DNA of 64,000 nt from CAWGXG01 sp963826505 (GCA_963826505.1 CAWGXG010000008.1:124001-188000); one strand, 5' to 3'; positions 54,084 through 63,456 are shown, counted from the stretch's first letter. Notes: generated by a model from the letters alone, not told the origin. Translations and numbers: made by a program.

Positions 54084-54761
54084 ATGGGTGAGCAGCACAA
54101 CAGTCCATCTGATTTCCCGGACACAACGTCGATTGATAACGTCAACCAGGGCCAGGAATTCATCGCCCAGGTACATCAGAAGATGAGCCGGTTGGTGCAG
54201 GAATTCGCCGACGGGATCATCAACCGCACTCAGTTCCACAAACTCTATGATCGGTATCAGCGGCAGATCATGACGGTGGGGCAGCTCATCGCGGAAACCG
54301 ATCCTACTGCGTGGCGCAATGCCATCACTGAGACGGAAGACACCCTCCACCTGAGAAAGCGCCTGACTGCCAAAGCAGTCGGCATGAGCGTCTACGACAA
54401 CAAGAGCGGCATGCCGATCGAAACCTTGGGCGAGTTTGCGATCGAGCCCGAATTGATTATCCCGATGTTGAGCAGCTATCGCTCGGCAGCCGCGGAAATC
54501 TTCCGCGCCGGGATGCGCAGTACGGAGATGGAGAACGGGCAGTGGTTATGCTTTGTGCCCGGTTCTTCTACCACATTGATTGCGTTGTTCTCGCTCGAAC
54601 CGTCCACGAATCAGATCGAAATGGTCGAGCGGATGCACAAGGATTTTGAGCAGGCGAACCGGGCCGCGCTGGAAGCGGGCCATGTCGACCCTGAAACGCT
54701 GGCCTACCCGTTTTACTCATTTGTGCAGCGGCGCGTCAAGTCTTCACCGGGCACACCCTAG
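54084..54761 (+). CDS. Conserved-looking hypothetical protein, Roadblock/LC7-like C-terminal half
   Basis: A 225-aa protein without membrane helices. Residues 20-75 are predicted helical (EFIAQVHQKMSRLVQEFADG). Residues 85-210 read like an alpha/beta domain (AKAVGMSVYDNKSGMPIETL, WLCFVPGSSTTLIALFSLEP, MVERMHKDFEQANRAALEAG), with a pattern loosely like Roadblock/LC7 or heterocyst-type sensory modules. I do not recognise a named family. Two TATAAT boxes (54030-54035, 54046-54051) and CAGGAG precede the ATG. It stands alone between regulatory genes. Confidence 0.65.
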   Translation: MGEQHNSPSDFPDTTSIDNVNQGQEFIAQVHQKMSRLVQEFADGIINRTQFHKLYDRYQRQIMTVGQLIAETDPTAWRNAITETEDTLHLRKRLTAKAVGMSVYDNKSGMPIETLGEFAIEPELIIPMLSSYRSAAAEIFRAGMRSTEMENGQWLCFVPGSSTTLIALFSLEPSTNQIEMVERMHKDFEQANRAALEAGHVDPETLAYPFYSFVQRRVKSSPGTP

Positions 54762-54786
54762 CGCGGAAACCCCTGGCCCAGAGCGG

Positions 54787-55473
54787 TCATGCGGTAGCCA
54801 GGGCACGCAAGCCTTCCAGATCGCACAACGTCAATTGAAGACCGCGCCATTCAACCAGCCCTTTTTCGCATAAGGCGCGTATGGCGGTTTCAGCTTCGGC
54901 GCGGGGGCAGCCCATCATCCCGGCGACTTCGCCCACGGTCAGGCGCAGGGGCAGGCGGAGACTGCCATTGTCACTCTCACCGTACCGATCGCCAAATTCC
55001 GTGAGTAGCTGAACCAGCCGGGTCAGGGGGGCAATGATCTTGTGCTCGGGTTCGGCGCGTTGCATGGTAAAACGCAGGCGGCGGCTGAGCAGCACCAACA
55101 GGTTGACCGCAACGTTCGGATGCCGCTCCAGGTGGATGAAGAAATCGGGACGCGACAGGCTGAGTAGTTCGCTGGCTTCTCTGGCAACCGCACCGGCTGA
55201 ACGCGGTAAACCGTCCAACAAGCCGAACTCACCGAACACCTGCCCTGAACCACATTCTGCCACCACCTGCTTGTGGTCGGGCGGCTCGCTCACGACGATC
55301 TCGACCAGGCCGCTCTTGACGATGAATAAGCTGTTGCCCGGGCTTCCCTGCCTGAATATAGTTTCTCCTTTGCGATAACGGTGGCTGACCAACCGCTCAG
55401 CGATTGGCTCCAATTCAGAAACGGGTAGGTTCGCGAACAGCGATACGTTGTGTAAAAACTGAACCCCTGCCAT
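54787..55473 (-). CDS. Crp/Fnr-family transcriptional regulator
   Basis: A 228-aa regulator: cNMP-binding beta-roll (FRQGSPGNSLFIVKSGLVEI, GQVFGEFGLLDGLPRSAGAV), a long dimer helix, and a C-terminal Crp-type winged helix (LRLTVGEVAGMMGCPRAEAE, LCEKGLVEWRGLQLTLCDLE). The N-terminus lacks the cysteine cluster of oxygen-sensing FNR. It may bind the CRP-like palindrome at 43351-43370, which is speculation. Confidence 0.92.
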   Translation of the reverse strand: MAGVQFLHNVSLFANLPVSELEPIAERLVSHRYRKGETIFRQGSPGNSLFIVKSGLVEIVVSEPPDHKQVVAECGSGQVFGEFGLLDGLPRSAGAVAREASELLSLSRPDFFIHLERHPNVAVNLLVLLSRRLRFTMQRAEPEHKIIAPLTRLVQLLTEFGDRYGESDNGSLRLPLRLTVGEVAGMMGCPRAEAETAIRALCEKGLVEWRGLQLTLCDLEGLRALATA

Positions 55474-55578
55474 CGGACTCCTCCCTCAAACCAAGCACTG
55501 ATCACAGCATAGCATAGTTTCCCGGCGGTTTGGAGGGACGCCTGTGACATAGATCGTGTTTGGGGCGGGTTTGCGGCG

Positions 55579-56490
55579 TCAGGGAATCTTGTCAGGGCGT
55601 GGTCGGAGCGTCGTCCATTCGTTGAGCGCGTCAACCAGCAGGGCATGATTTTCGGGGAATACGACCCAGACTGGATTGACAAACATAGTGGCGAGCCAGC
55701 GGTCCAACGTGGCCCATTCGCCAAAATCAGCCGCCCAAAAAACGCCGGGTGGGCCGTATCGGATTTCCACGTGGAGGTGAAATTCTTCCGAATAGCCCGT
55801 GGTGCCGACCGCGCCCAACACTGTGTCTGTCGTTACGTAATCGCCCAGCCCCACGAAATCGCGGTTGAGATGGGCGTACAGCGTATATATCGACACTTCG
55901 GCGCTGTAGGGCGTTTCCACCAGCACCAACTCACCCCACCCAAAGTTGTAGCGCGGCCATTTCCAGTTGACGCGGCCCTGGGCATCCCCGTCAGCAAAGC
56001 AATAGGGACACGAGGCGCGGGCTGTGACGTAACCCGGAGCGATCGGGCGAAAATATGTTGATTTGCCGTTCAGGTAATCGTCCGGATTCGCGTAGTCTAC
56101 GCCGTAGTGTGGCCCGTCATGCAGCGGGTCGAGGAATGTGCCGCCTTCCGGAATGATGTAGTGCTCCAGCGGGCGCTGCGAAAACATCGCGAGCGGATCA
56201 TCGGCGCTCCCACTGATGATCACCCCTGTCGCTGGGTTGCTCATCCCGGTGTACCCGCGCGGCTTGACAGGGCCACTGGAGTCGCGCGTATCATCCGGAG
56301 GAGCCAGCTTCACGCACTGCGAGGCATCGAATGCGGTGGTGTCTACGCAGAACAACTGCGTTTCAGCCATGCCCAAGGGCGAACCATCTGCCGCGGCTTG
56401 CGCGTTGCGCATGAGCCCACTGGCTGCCAGAGTCAGACTGGCAGCGGCGGCGATCGCCCTGAAGAACCGAGTTGAGGCACGCATAGACAT
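55579..56490 (-). CDS. Secreted M23-family (LytM-like) metallopeptidase
   Basis: A 303-aa protein with a signal peptide (AAAASLTLAASGLMRNAQA). The catalytic zinc motifs are HYGVDYANPDDY (H-x(3)-D, about residue 129) and HLHVEIRYGPPG (HxH). The TLYAHLNRDFVGLGDYVTTD stretch is typical of M23. An insert CPYCFADGDAQGRVNWKWPR contains a CxxC pair. It should cut peptidoglycan cross-links or act as a structural LytM protein. It lies outside the salvage operon. Confidence 0.85.
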   Translation of the reverse strand: MSMRASTRFFRAIAAAASLTLAASGLMRNAQAAADGSPLGMAETQLFCVDTTAFDASQCVKLAPPDDTRDSSGPVKPRGYTGMSNPATGVIISGSADDPLAMFSQRPLEHYIIPEGGTFLDPLHDGPHYGVDYANPDDYLNGKSTYFRPIAPGYVTARASCPYCFADGDAQGRVNWKWPRYNFGWGELVLVETPYSAEVSIYTLYAHLNRDFVGLGDYVTTDTVLGAVGTTGYSEEFHLHVEIRYGPPGVFWAADFGEWATLDRWLATMFVNPVWVVFPENHALLVDALNEWTTLRPRPDKIP

Positions 56491-56699
56491 GACGCGAATC
56501 TCTACATAGGCCGGATGTGAAGGTGTAACCAGGTTGGAAAAAGCCTGTAAAAGTGTCGTAAATAGGCTGACTCGGTCACGGTTTGGTCACGCGCCTGTCC
56601 CATACTATAATCAACAAAACTAAGTTGTCGCAATAATCACATCTGCACTATCATACACGTGATGCATCCACCGCCACGTAGCACCCCAGGAGGAAAATC

Positions 56700-56993
56700 A
56701 TGTCCAAGGAACACTTGACCACTATCGTCAGTCGCGCATTGACCGACGCCACCTATCGCGCCCAACTGCTTTCGGAGCCGGAGAAGGCTCTGGCCGATTA
56801 TGAACTTGACGATCAGGAGCGGAAGATGTTGCACAGTCTGCCCACTGATGCGTTCGACGAACTGACGATGGACCTGGAAGACCGCCAGTCCAAGAGCGGA
56901 TTTCTGGGCGGCCTGTCGCTGATGGGCGGCAAAGATGCCGTCGACGCCAAGACCGTGCTCGACTTGCTGACCAACAAATATGGTGGCAAGTAG
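56700..56993 (+). CDS. NHLP-leader-like small protein (possible RiPP precursor or Os1348-type protein)
   Basis: A 97-aa protein. Residues 1-60 resemble the nitrile-hydratase-leader-like (NHLP) clan: LTTIVSRALTDATYRAQLLS, EPEKALADYELDDQERKML. Residues 66-97 form a short tail with SGFLGGLSLMGGKDAVDA, including two Gly-Gly pairs. Such proteins can be leader-core precursors of modified peptides, or stand-alone helical proteins common in Chloroflexota. The tail has no Cys and only a few Ser/Thr, and no maturation enzyme is encoded nearby. AGGAGG precedes the ATG, and a strong terminator follows. Confidence 0.65.
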   Translation: MSKEHLTTIVSRALTDATYRAQLLSEPEKALADYELDDQERKMLHSLPTDAFDELTMDLEDRQSKSGFLGGLSLMGGKDAVDAKTVLDLLTNKYGGK

Positions 56994-57030
56994 CGGTCTG
57001 GGTTTCATGCAGTCCGGTTTTCAAAGTACA

Positions 57031-57070
57031 TGAGCACCGTCGAGTTTTTCAAACGGTGCTCATTCGTTTT
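57031..57070 (+). terminator. Terminator after NHLP-like gene
   Basis: A perfect 10-bp stem (TGAGCACCGT 57031-57040 / ACGGTGCTCA 57053-57062) with a 12-nt loop is followed by TTCGTTTT. Confidence 0.8.
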
Positions 57071-57113
57071 CTAACCGCAGCATTCAAGGTGCGGCCGTGG
57101 ACACCCGGCGCAA

Positions 57114-58046
57114 TTACTGCCCAACCGGGATGATCAGGACCTGACCGGGGTAGATCAGGTTGGGGTTGGTCAGGTTGTTAGCGTCGATAATGGCTTGCGG
57201 CGTGACCCCATACTGGCGTGCGATCGAGTAGATGCCTTCGCCCGCCTGCACGACATGTTCTACTGGACCCCCTGGGACCGGCGTGTTCTGCACAGTCTCA
57301 CCCGCTTCCGTGGTTGGCGTGGGGGTAGACGTGACGTCCAGCTCACAATCGGGCAGCCGCATTTCCCACCCGATTTGGAGGATGGTGTTGGGATTTCCTC
57401 CTAACAGCGTGGGATCTGTCACGACCAAGGCTTCCACGTCCACGTCGTAATCACGCGCGATGCTGTACAGCGTGTCGCCCGACGTCACGACGTGGATGCA
57501 CGGATTCTCTTCGACCGGAATTGACGTCGGAGTGGGGCGCATCGCTGGATTGATCGTGGGAATGGGCGTGTTGGACGGCTGAATATCACTCATGCCGGGC
57601 GTAGCGATCCCGCTGTCTGTGGCTGTGGGCATTGCCGTCTCGGCAGGGGCCAGCGGCGTAAAGCTCGGTTGGACCTGTGGAGTGTCGGTGGTGTCAGAGG
57701 TCAACACCGCGGCGGTATCGGGCTCGGTCGGGACAGCCGATGGCAACTCTTGTTGAATGGAGTCGGCAGGGGTCGTCGTCGGCACGAGCTTGCGCGTGGG
57801 CGTGACTTGCGGCCCGGATGTCGTGGGTGTGGCTTCCAATGTCTCGGTGGCCTGAACCGGCGGCGCGGTGGGCGTAGCCGTATTGGTTGGAACAATATCC
57901 GCCAGATCGACGCGGTTTGAGGTTGGCTGTACATTGTCGCCAGCGTCGCGGTAACAGGCGGAAAACACCAGCGGAACCAGCAGCAAGAGTCCGATTCCCA
58001 CCAGGCGATTTGCCAAGTGTTGTCTCAATGACCACTTTCGCAGCAT
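57114..58046 (-). CDS. Lipoprotein with Pro/Thr linker and two LysM repeats
   Basis: A lipoprotein of about 310 aa. The signal peptide ends in the lipobox LVFSAC (about residue 30), so the mature N-terminus is lipidated. A disordered Thr/Pro/Ala-rich segment spans residues 40-190. Two LysM repeats follow: HVVTSGDTLYSIARDYDV and HVVQAGEGIYSIARQYGV, the last ending GQVLIIPVGQ. The ATG at 58046, with GGAGAG before it, is chosen because the earlier in-frame start adds residues ahead of the signal peptide. Confidence 0.85.
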   Translation of the reverse strand: MLRKWSLRQHLANRLVGIGLLLLVPLVFSACYRDAGDNVQPTSNRVDLADIVPTNTATPTAPPVQATETLEATPTTSGPQVTPTRKLVPTTTPADSIQQELPSAVPTEPDTAAVLTSDTTDTPQVQPSFTPLAPAETAMPTATDSGIATPGMSDIQPSNTPIPTINPAMRPTPTSIPVEENPCIHVVTSGDTLYSIARDYDVDVEALVVTDPTLLGGNPNTILQIGWEMRLPDCELDVTSTPTPTTEAGETVQNTPVPGGPVEHVVQAGEGIYSIARQYGVTPQAIIDANNLTNPNLIYPGQVLIIPVGQ

Positions 58047-58307
58047 ACCCGACTCTCCATACCCGACACCCGTCCATACTCCATGTCCAGAATACACCGA
58101 ACGGCCTATTTCTACAATTTGACGCGATCATCGGCTAACGCGCCCATTTACCGGTGGACCCAAGGGTTAAGATCCACCCGTTCGGGGTCTTGAAACAGCC
58201 CGGAAACGGCAAACTGTTGCAAACGTACGTTACATCTTTTATAGTTGACGTGTTCGCGAGCAATCAGGCTGCGCGAGCATCAATTTATCTCAAAGGGTTG
58301 CAGTTCC

Positions 58308-59485
58308 ATGATACTATCTAACGAAGATCAACCGCAGACTGTGGTTATGAAAGTCGCTGGCGTGCGGTTCTTCGATATCGGCAAAGTCTATCACTTTAGC
58401 TGCGAACATATCCCAGACCTGATGGTCGGTGATCACGTGATCGTGGAGACCACGCGCGGGACGCAGTTGGGGCAGGTCATGAACCTGCTTGACGCCGGGC
58501 GAGGACACCGAACAGCGCGATTTTAAGCCTATTTTGCGCCGTGCTACACCGATCGACATGATGAGCCAGAAGATTTGGAAGGCTCGCGAGGTCGAGGTGC
58601 TGATTACCTGCCGCGAAAAAGCGGCAGAAACGGGCGGATTCGAGGCCGCGAAGTTCGTTGCCGCGCAGTATAATTTCGATGGCACCCTGTTGACGTTCTT
58701 GTTCACAGCCGAAGACAAGCTGAACTACGCAATAAACTGCGCTCGGCCGTGCTCCAACGCAGTTTCAAGGCCAGGGTAGAGCTCCGGCAGATTGGCCCGC
58801 GTGACGTCGCCAAACTGTTGGGCGGCATGGGCGCGTGTGGGATTCCGCGCTGTTGCAGCACGTTCCTAACCGATTTCAGCCCGATTTCGATCAAGATGGC
58901 GAAGGCGCAGGGCATCTCGCTCAACCCCTCGGAGATCACAGGGATGTGCGGGCGCTTGCGCTGCTGCCTGATCTATGAGTACGAGCAGTATGTCGAGGCC
59001 CGGAAGCAGCTTCCGAAGCGCAACAAGCGCGTCGGCACGCCCCACGGCGAAGGCAAAGTGATCGACGTATTCCCGCTGCGGGATGCGGTAACTGTGCTTG
59101 GTAGAGGACAACCAGCACTTCGTCGACGCGTGAGGAAATCATCCCGCTGGAAGAATGGGAAGCGCTCAAAGCCAAAGCCGAAGCGGGCTGCTCCAAGCAG
59201 GAGAGCGGGGCCTGTGATTGTGGCGCGCATGGGGAGAAGGCCGACCACGCCGAGTCCGTTAACGAAGTTGACGAAGCACAGCCGGAGAACTCGGCCGGTA
59301 TCGCTCAGGACGCGAATCGCGCCGAGGGTTCGGTTCAGGACCAGGGGAACGAACGATCGGCTGGGGGCGAGACGGGTGAGTTCAAACCCTCGCGTCGCAA
59401 CCGCCCGAAGCGCGCTCGCCGCCGTCGGCCGCAAAAGCCGCGTAAGGATCAAGGACAACAAGGACAAACTGACACTCATGAGTGA
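58308..59485 (+). CDS. ricT: PSP1-domain protein RicT/YaaT-like (four frameshifts)
   Basis: A PSP1-family protein of about 390 aa. Landmarks are VAGVRFFDIGKVYHFSC, VGDHVIVETTRGTQLGQV, TPGEDTEQRDFKPILRRA, LRSAVLQRSFKARVELRQIG, GACGIPRCCSTFLTDFSPIS, MAKAQGISLNPSEITGMCG and RLRCCLIYEYEQY. The cysteine motifs match those of RicT, a member of the Fe-S-carrying RicAFT complex that affects RNA processing in Firmicutes. A long acidic segment and a basic tail (RRNRPKRARRRRPQKPRK) end the protein. Frameshifts lie near 58489-58493, 58728-58734, 59098-59101 and about 59130. The stop overlaps the next ATG. Confidence 0.82.
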
Positions 59486-60201
59486 TAGACCAGATGACAT
59501 CCTGTGCAGGCGCGTCATGGGCATCTTTGCCCACCCCGACGACCCTGAATTCTTCTGCGGTGGGACGTTTGCCAAATGGGCCGCGGAAGGACGCGAAATC
59601 ACGTTTGTGCTGGCGACGAGCGGCGACAAGGGATCGGCCGACCTGGACTATGACCTCGGAACGTCTGGTGGAAATCCGCGAGGTGGAAGAACGCGCCGCC
59701 GCGGCGCGCCTGGGCGTGCATGACGTAGTGTTCCTGCGCTTTCCGGATGGCGAGCTGCAGCCGACGCTGCCGCTGCGCCGCCAACTGGCGCGCCTGATCC
59801 GCCTCAAGCACCCGGACATCGTGGTCACCAACGATCCGACCGCGCGTTGGTATGGCACCAGTACATCAATCACCCGGATCATCGCGCGATTGGCGATGCC
59901 GCGCTCGACGCCGTGTTCCCGGCGGCGCGCGATCACCTGAATTTTTCCGAACTGTACCGAGAGGAGGGTCTGGAGCCGCACAAAGTCAAGTGGGTGTATC
60001 TATGCGGGGCGACGCGAGCCCAACGCCAAAATCGACGTGACCGACTACCTGGCAACCAAGATCACGGCGCTGCACGAGCACAAAAGCCAGATCGCGGATA
60101 TGGACGCGATGGAAAAACGCCAGCGCGAAAACGTTGACCCAGAGTTGGTGGGCGATGGTCCCCGTTACAGCGAGCAGTTTCGTGTATTCCACCTCGGTTA
60201 A
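59478..60201 (+). CDS. PIG-L/LmbE-family deacetylase (frameshifted)
   Basis: A zinc deacetylase of about 240 aa: the N-terminal metal motif GIFAHPDDPEFFCGGTFAKW, ITFVLATSGDKGSADLD, then SERLVEIREVEERAAAARLG, VVFLRFPDGELQPTLPLR, IVVTNDPTARW, the second metal motif YINHPDHRAIGDAALDAVFP, and NAKIDVTDYLATKITALHEH. Frameshifts occur at 59649 (extra T), about 59853-59856 and about 60016-60024. The substrate could be an N-acetylglucosaminyl lipid or thiol precursor. The ATG overlaps the ricT stop. Confidence 0.82.
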
Positions 60202-60244
60202 CGCGATCGCGTCCCGGGTGAAGAGAGAGCAGGAGTTAACCAGC

Positions 60245-61454
60245 GTGATCGATTTTAAAAGCCGAATCGCAGCGCGCCAGGCGGCGTGGATCGCGCGCCG
60301 CCGGGATTTGCACCGCCATCCCGAATTGGGATTTCCGAAGTCGGGCGCACCGCCGGGATCGTCGCCGAGGAATTGATGCGCCTGGGGTTGGAAGTCCAGA
60401 CCGGGGTCGGCCAGACCGGCGTGGTAGGGCATGCTTGAGGGCGACGCCGACGGCCCGACCGTGTTGGTACGGGCAGATATGGACGCGCTGCCTATCCAGG
60501 AAGAAAACGAGGTCGATTACGCGTCGCAGACGCCAGGCATCATGCACGCCTGCGGACACGACGGGCATACCACGATCGCGCTGGCCGTGGCGGAACTGCT
60601 GAGCGAGCACCGCGATCAGATCGCGGGGCGGGTGAAATTCGTGTTCCAACCGGCGGAGGAGATCGGGCGCGGAGCGCTGAAGCGATGATCGACGACGGCG
60701 TGCTGCGCGATCCGGCCCCCGAAGTGGCGCTAGGGCTGCACATGTGGAACGAGGTCCCGGTCGGCGCGGTGGCGCTTGATCGATGGGCCGATGATGGCGG
60801 CGGCAGGCGATTTTATGATCGCGTATCACCGGGCGCGGCGGGCATGGCGGGATTCCGCACGAGGCCGCCGATCCGATCGTGGCCGCCAGCCAGATCGTGC
60901 TGGCGCTGCAAACCATCGTCAGCCGCAATGTCAAACCGGTGGATGTGCGGTCGTCTCGGTGACGGAGTTCAAAGCGGGGAACTCGTTCAATGTGATCCCG
61001 CCGTCGGCGCGGCTGCGCGGCACGATTCGCGCCTTCAATACCGACGTGATCCACTTGTTGGAACAGCGTATCCGGGACATCGCCGAAGCGCTGGCTGTCG
61101 GGTTGGGATGCACGCGCCGAGGTGCAGGTCGAGCAGCTCACACTGCCTGTCATCAATTCGGCGGAGGTCAACGCGCGCCTGCGCCCGATTTTTGCGGCCG
61201 TGGCTCCGGATGTGCGCGTCATTGACGATTACAAAACGATGGCGGCGGAGGATATGTCGTATTTCTTGAACGCCGTGCCAGGGACGTTTTTCTTCGTAGG
61301 ATCGGCCAATCCCGATCGCGGCCTGGACTACCCGCACCATCACCCGCGCTTTGACTTTGACGAAGCCGCCATTCCACTGGCCGTCGATCTATTGGCATCG
61401 GCGGTAGCGTCATACGTGTTGCCCGGTGCGCCCGCGTCTCAGCCGGGGAAGTAG
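60245..61454 (+). CDS. M20-family amidohydrolase (N-acyl-amino-acid hydrolase type; seven frameshifts)
   Basis: An amidohydrolase of about 400 aa starting at GTG 60245 with AGGAG upstream. Landmarks are RRDLHRHPELGF, TVLVRADMDALPIQEENEVD, GIMHACGHDGHTTIALAVAE, VKFVFQPAEEIGRGA, LGLHMWNEVPVGAVAL, GGHGGIPHEAADPIVAASQI, EFKAGNSFNVIPPSARLRGT, EDMSYFLNAVPGTFFFVGSA and YPHHHPRFDFDEAAIPL. The metal ligands Cys/His (HACGHDGH) are intact. The frame shifts near 60337, 60430 (extra C), 60682, 60783, 60828, 60951 and 61106. It resembles carboxypeptidase/hippurate-hydrolase enzymes that remove acyl groups from amino acids. Confidence 0.82.
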
Positions 61455-61473
61455 ATTCAGGAGAACGAGGAAA

Positions 61474-62160
61474 ATGCCGCAGGTCAATATTTTTCGGTGG
61501 CGTCCGGGCAGCGGGTGGTTGGTGCTGTCTGGGGGGGGCAGTTGGGACTCAGAAGATGTGGTCAGCATCGAGGCGTCGATGTTGGGCCACACGCTGTCGC
61601 AGGGGCCTCTGGCGTATATCTGGGCCGCCAGCGACGCCGACACCGCCGACCGCCATATGGATGCGCTGCGCGAGCTTGGAGCACGTACTGGGTACTTGGT
61701 TGATATCCTCAGCGAGCCGGAGGATGTCCTTTATGACCAGTTGAACGAGGCAGGCGTGATCATTGTGGGCGATGGTCCGCGTCAGGATGAGTTGGCAGGG
61801 GCGTTGAGTGGCCCCGTTCAGCGCGCAATTGAAGAGGCGTACAGCCGGGGGGCGACGGTCTATGCCGTGGGCCGCGCCGCTGAACACTTTGGCGCGTATA
61901 TCGTCGAAAATGAAGGGGTTTTCAAGGGCGCGAACTGGTTGTCAAACGCGCTCGTAGTGCCCGGCTACACTACCGATCAGGCAGAGTGGACGGCGCGCGT
62001 GATTGCTCAACTGCCCGGCGCGTATGGGCTGGGATTGGGTGTTGGGGCGGCCCTGGCCTTTGGCCCTCACGGAGAGGTTGAATCGTGGGGCAGCCGGGCG
62101 GTGACTGTGGCATTGGATCCGCGTTACAAAGTGGCTTCAGAGCAAGCCGAAGGAAGTTAA
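61474..62160 (+). CDS. Peptidase S51/cyanophycinase-like protein lacking the usual nucleophile
   Basis: A 228-aa protein with class I glutamine-amidotransferase-like topology: GWLVLSGGGSWDSEDVVSIE, GPLAYIWAASDADTADRHMD, EAGVIIVGDGPRQDELAGAL and GATVYAVGRAAEHFGAYIV. In S51 peptidases the nucleophile elbow reads G-x-S-A-G-A, but here the matching place reads VGRAAEHFG with no Ser. It is therefore probably catalytically altered or a binding protein. AGGAG precedes the ATG. It sits 4 nt before purA and follows the M20 gene. Confidence 0.6.
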   Translation: MPQVNIFRWRPGSGWLVLSGGGSWDSEDVVSIEASMLGHTLSQGPLAYIWAASDADTADRHMDALRELGARTGYLVDILSEPEDVLYDQLNEAGVIIVGDGPRQDELAGALSGPVQRAIEEAYSRGATVYAVGRAAEHFGAYIVENEGVFKGANWLSNALVVPGYTTDQAEWTARVIAQLPGAYGLGLGVGAALAFGPHGEVESWGSRAVTVALDPRYKVASEQAEGS

Positions 62161-62164
62161 CTGC

Positions 62165-63445
62165 ATGCCTGTCACGATTCTGATCGGCGCACAGTGGGGC
62201 GATGAAGGCAAGGGGCGTATCGCGGATTGGCTGGCCCGTGACTCACACGCCATGGCACGTTACGCTGGCGGTGACAATGCCGGGCATACAGTCATTGTGG
62301 GGGCGCAGGAGTTCAAGCTGCATCTGGTGCCATCCGGCATCGTGCATTCTGGTGTGCGCTGCATTATGGGCAGCGGCATGGTGATCAACCCGCTGCGGCT
62401 GGTCGAAGAACTCGATATGCTGGCGCAAGGCGGGGTCGACGTGTCGCCCCAGCGTCTGCACCTGAGCACCCACGCCCACATCATCACGGCGGCTCATCTA
62501 GAACTGGACGGGGCGGAGGAACGCGCGCGGAGCGGCTCCACGATTGGCACCACGCGGCGCGGCATCGGCCCAGCCTATCACGACAAGGCGGCACGTACCG
62601 GGTTGCTCACGGGCGAGATGGCCGAGCCAGGACGTTTTGCTGATTCTGTGCTCGCGTCGATTGGAAAGGCGAGCCGGTTGCTGACCACGTATTACAATCT
62701 CCCAGCGATCAATGCGGTCGGATTACAGGAACAATATCGCGAGGCCGCTCATCGACTCGCGCCCTATCTCACCGACACTACCACACTCATCCACGAGGAG
62801 TTGGAGGCGGACCGCCGGGTGTTGTGTGAAGGAGCCCAGGGTACGCTGCTCGACATCGATCACGGTCATTATCCCTACGTGACCAGTTCGTCGTCTACGG
62901 CCGGCGGCGCGCTGACCGGGTTGGGCTTTGGGCCGCATTATGTCGATCGCGTGGTAGGCGTGGCCAAAGCCTACTGCACGCGAGTCGGCAATGGGCCTTT
63001 CCCCACCGAGTTATTCGATGCGACCGGTGACAAGCTGCGTGACGTGGGGCACGAATTTGGCACGACCACTGGCCGGCCACGCCGCTGTGGCTGGCTGGAT
63101 GTGGCTGCGCTGCGTTATGCCGTGCGCGTGAACGGGTTTACCGAGCTGGTGATCACTAAGCTGGACGTGTTGAGCGGGCATGATACCGTCAAGCTGGCGG
63201 TCGCCTATGATGTGGATGGCAAACGTGTCACCGCCATGCCGGTCGAAACCGCCAAAATGGAACGCGCCGTGCCAGTTTACGAAACGTTGGCGGGCTGGCA
63301 AGCCGATATCTCAGGCGCGCGCCGCTTGCAGGACCTGCCCGAAAACGCGCGACGCTACATCCAACGTATTGAGGAACTCACGCATATTCCGGTTACGCTC
63401 ATCAGCGTAGGGCCGGAGCGCGATCAGGCGGTCTACGGGGGATAG
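62165..63445 (+). CDS. purA: Adenylosuccinate synthetase
   Basis: A 426-aa, full-length PurA: the P-loop region IGAQWGDEGKGRIADWL, YAGGDNAGHTVIVG, GSTIGTTRRGIGPAYHDKAA, CEGAQGTLLDIDHGHYPYVT, GRPRRCGWLDV and ITKLDVLSGHDTVKL. It joins IMP and aspartate with GTP in AMP synthesis. The final LISVGPERDQAVYGG is typical. It lies 4 nt after the S51-like gene and 11 nt before the receptor gene. Confidence 0.97.
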   Translation: MPVTILIGAQWGDEGKGRIADWLARDSHAMARYAGGDNAGHTVIVGAQEFKLHLVPSGIVHSGVRCIMGSGMVINPLRLVEELDMLAQGGVDVSPQRLHLSTHAHIITAAHLELDGAEERARSGSTIGTTRRGIGPAYHDKAARTGLLTGEMAEPGRFADSVLASIGKASRLLTTYYNLPAINAVGLQEQYREAAHRLAPYLTDTTTLIHEELEADRRVLCEGAQGTLLDIDHGHYPYVTSSSSTAGGALTGLGFGPHYVDRVVGVAKAYCTRVGNGPFPTELFDATGDKLRDVGHEFGTTTGRPRRCGWLDVAALRYAVRVNGFTELVITKLDVLSGHDTVKLAVAYDVDGKRVTAMPVETAKMERAVPVYETLAGWQADISGARRLQDLPENARRYIQRIEELTHIPVTLISVGPERDQAVYGG

Positions 63446-63456
63446 AGGCGGCGACG

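Noticed and set aside
56700..56993. Nitrile hydratase alpha subunit fragment
   Set aside because: Only the leader-like N-terminal pattern is present. The metal-binding Cys motif of nitrile hydratase is absent.
58308..61454. Treating the ricT, PIG-L and M20 genes as decayed pseudogenes
   Set aside because: All metal-binding and structural motifs are intact and homology continues in-register after each shift, so sequencing indels are more likely than decay.
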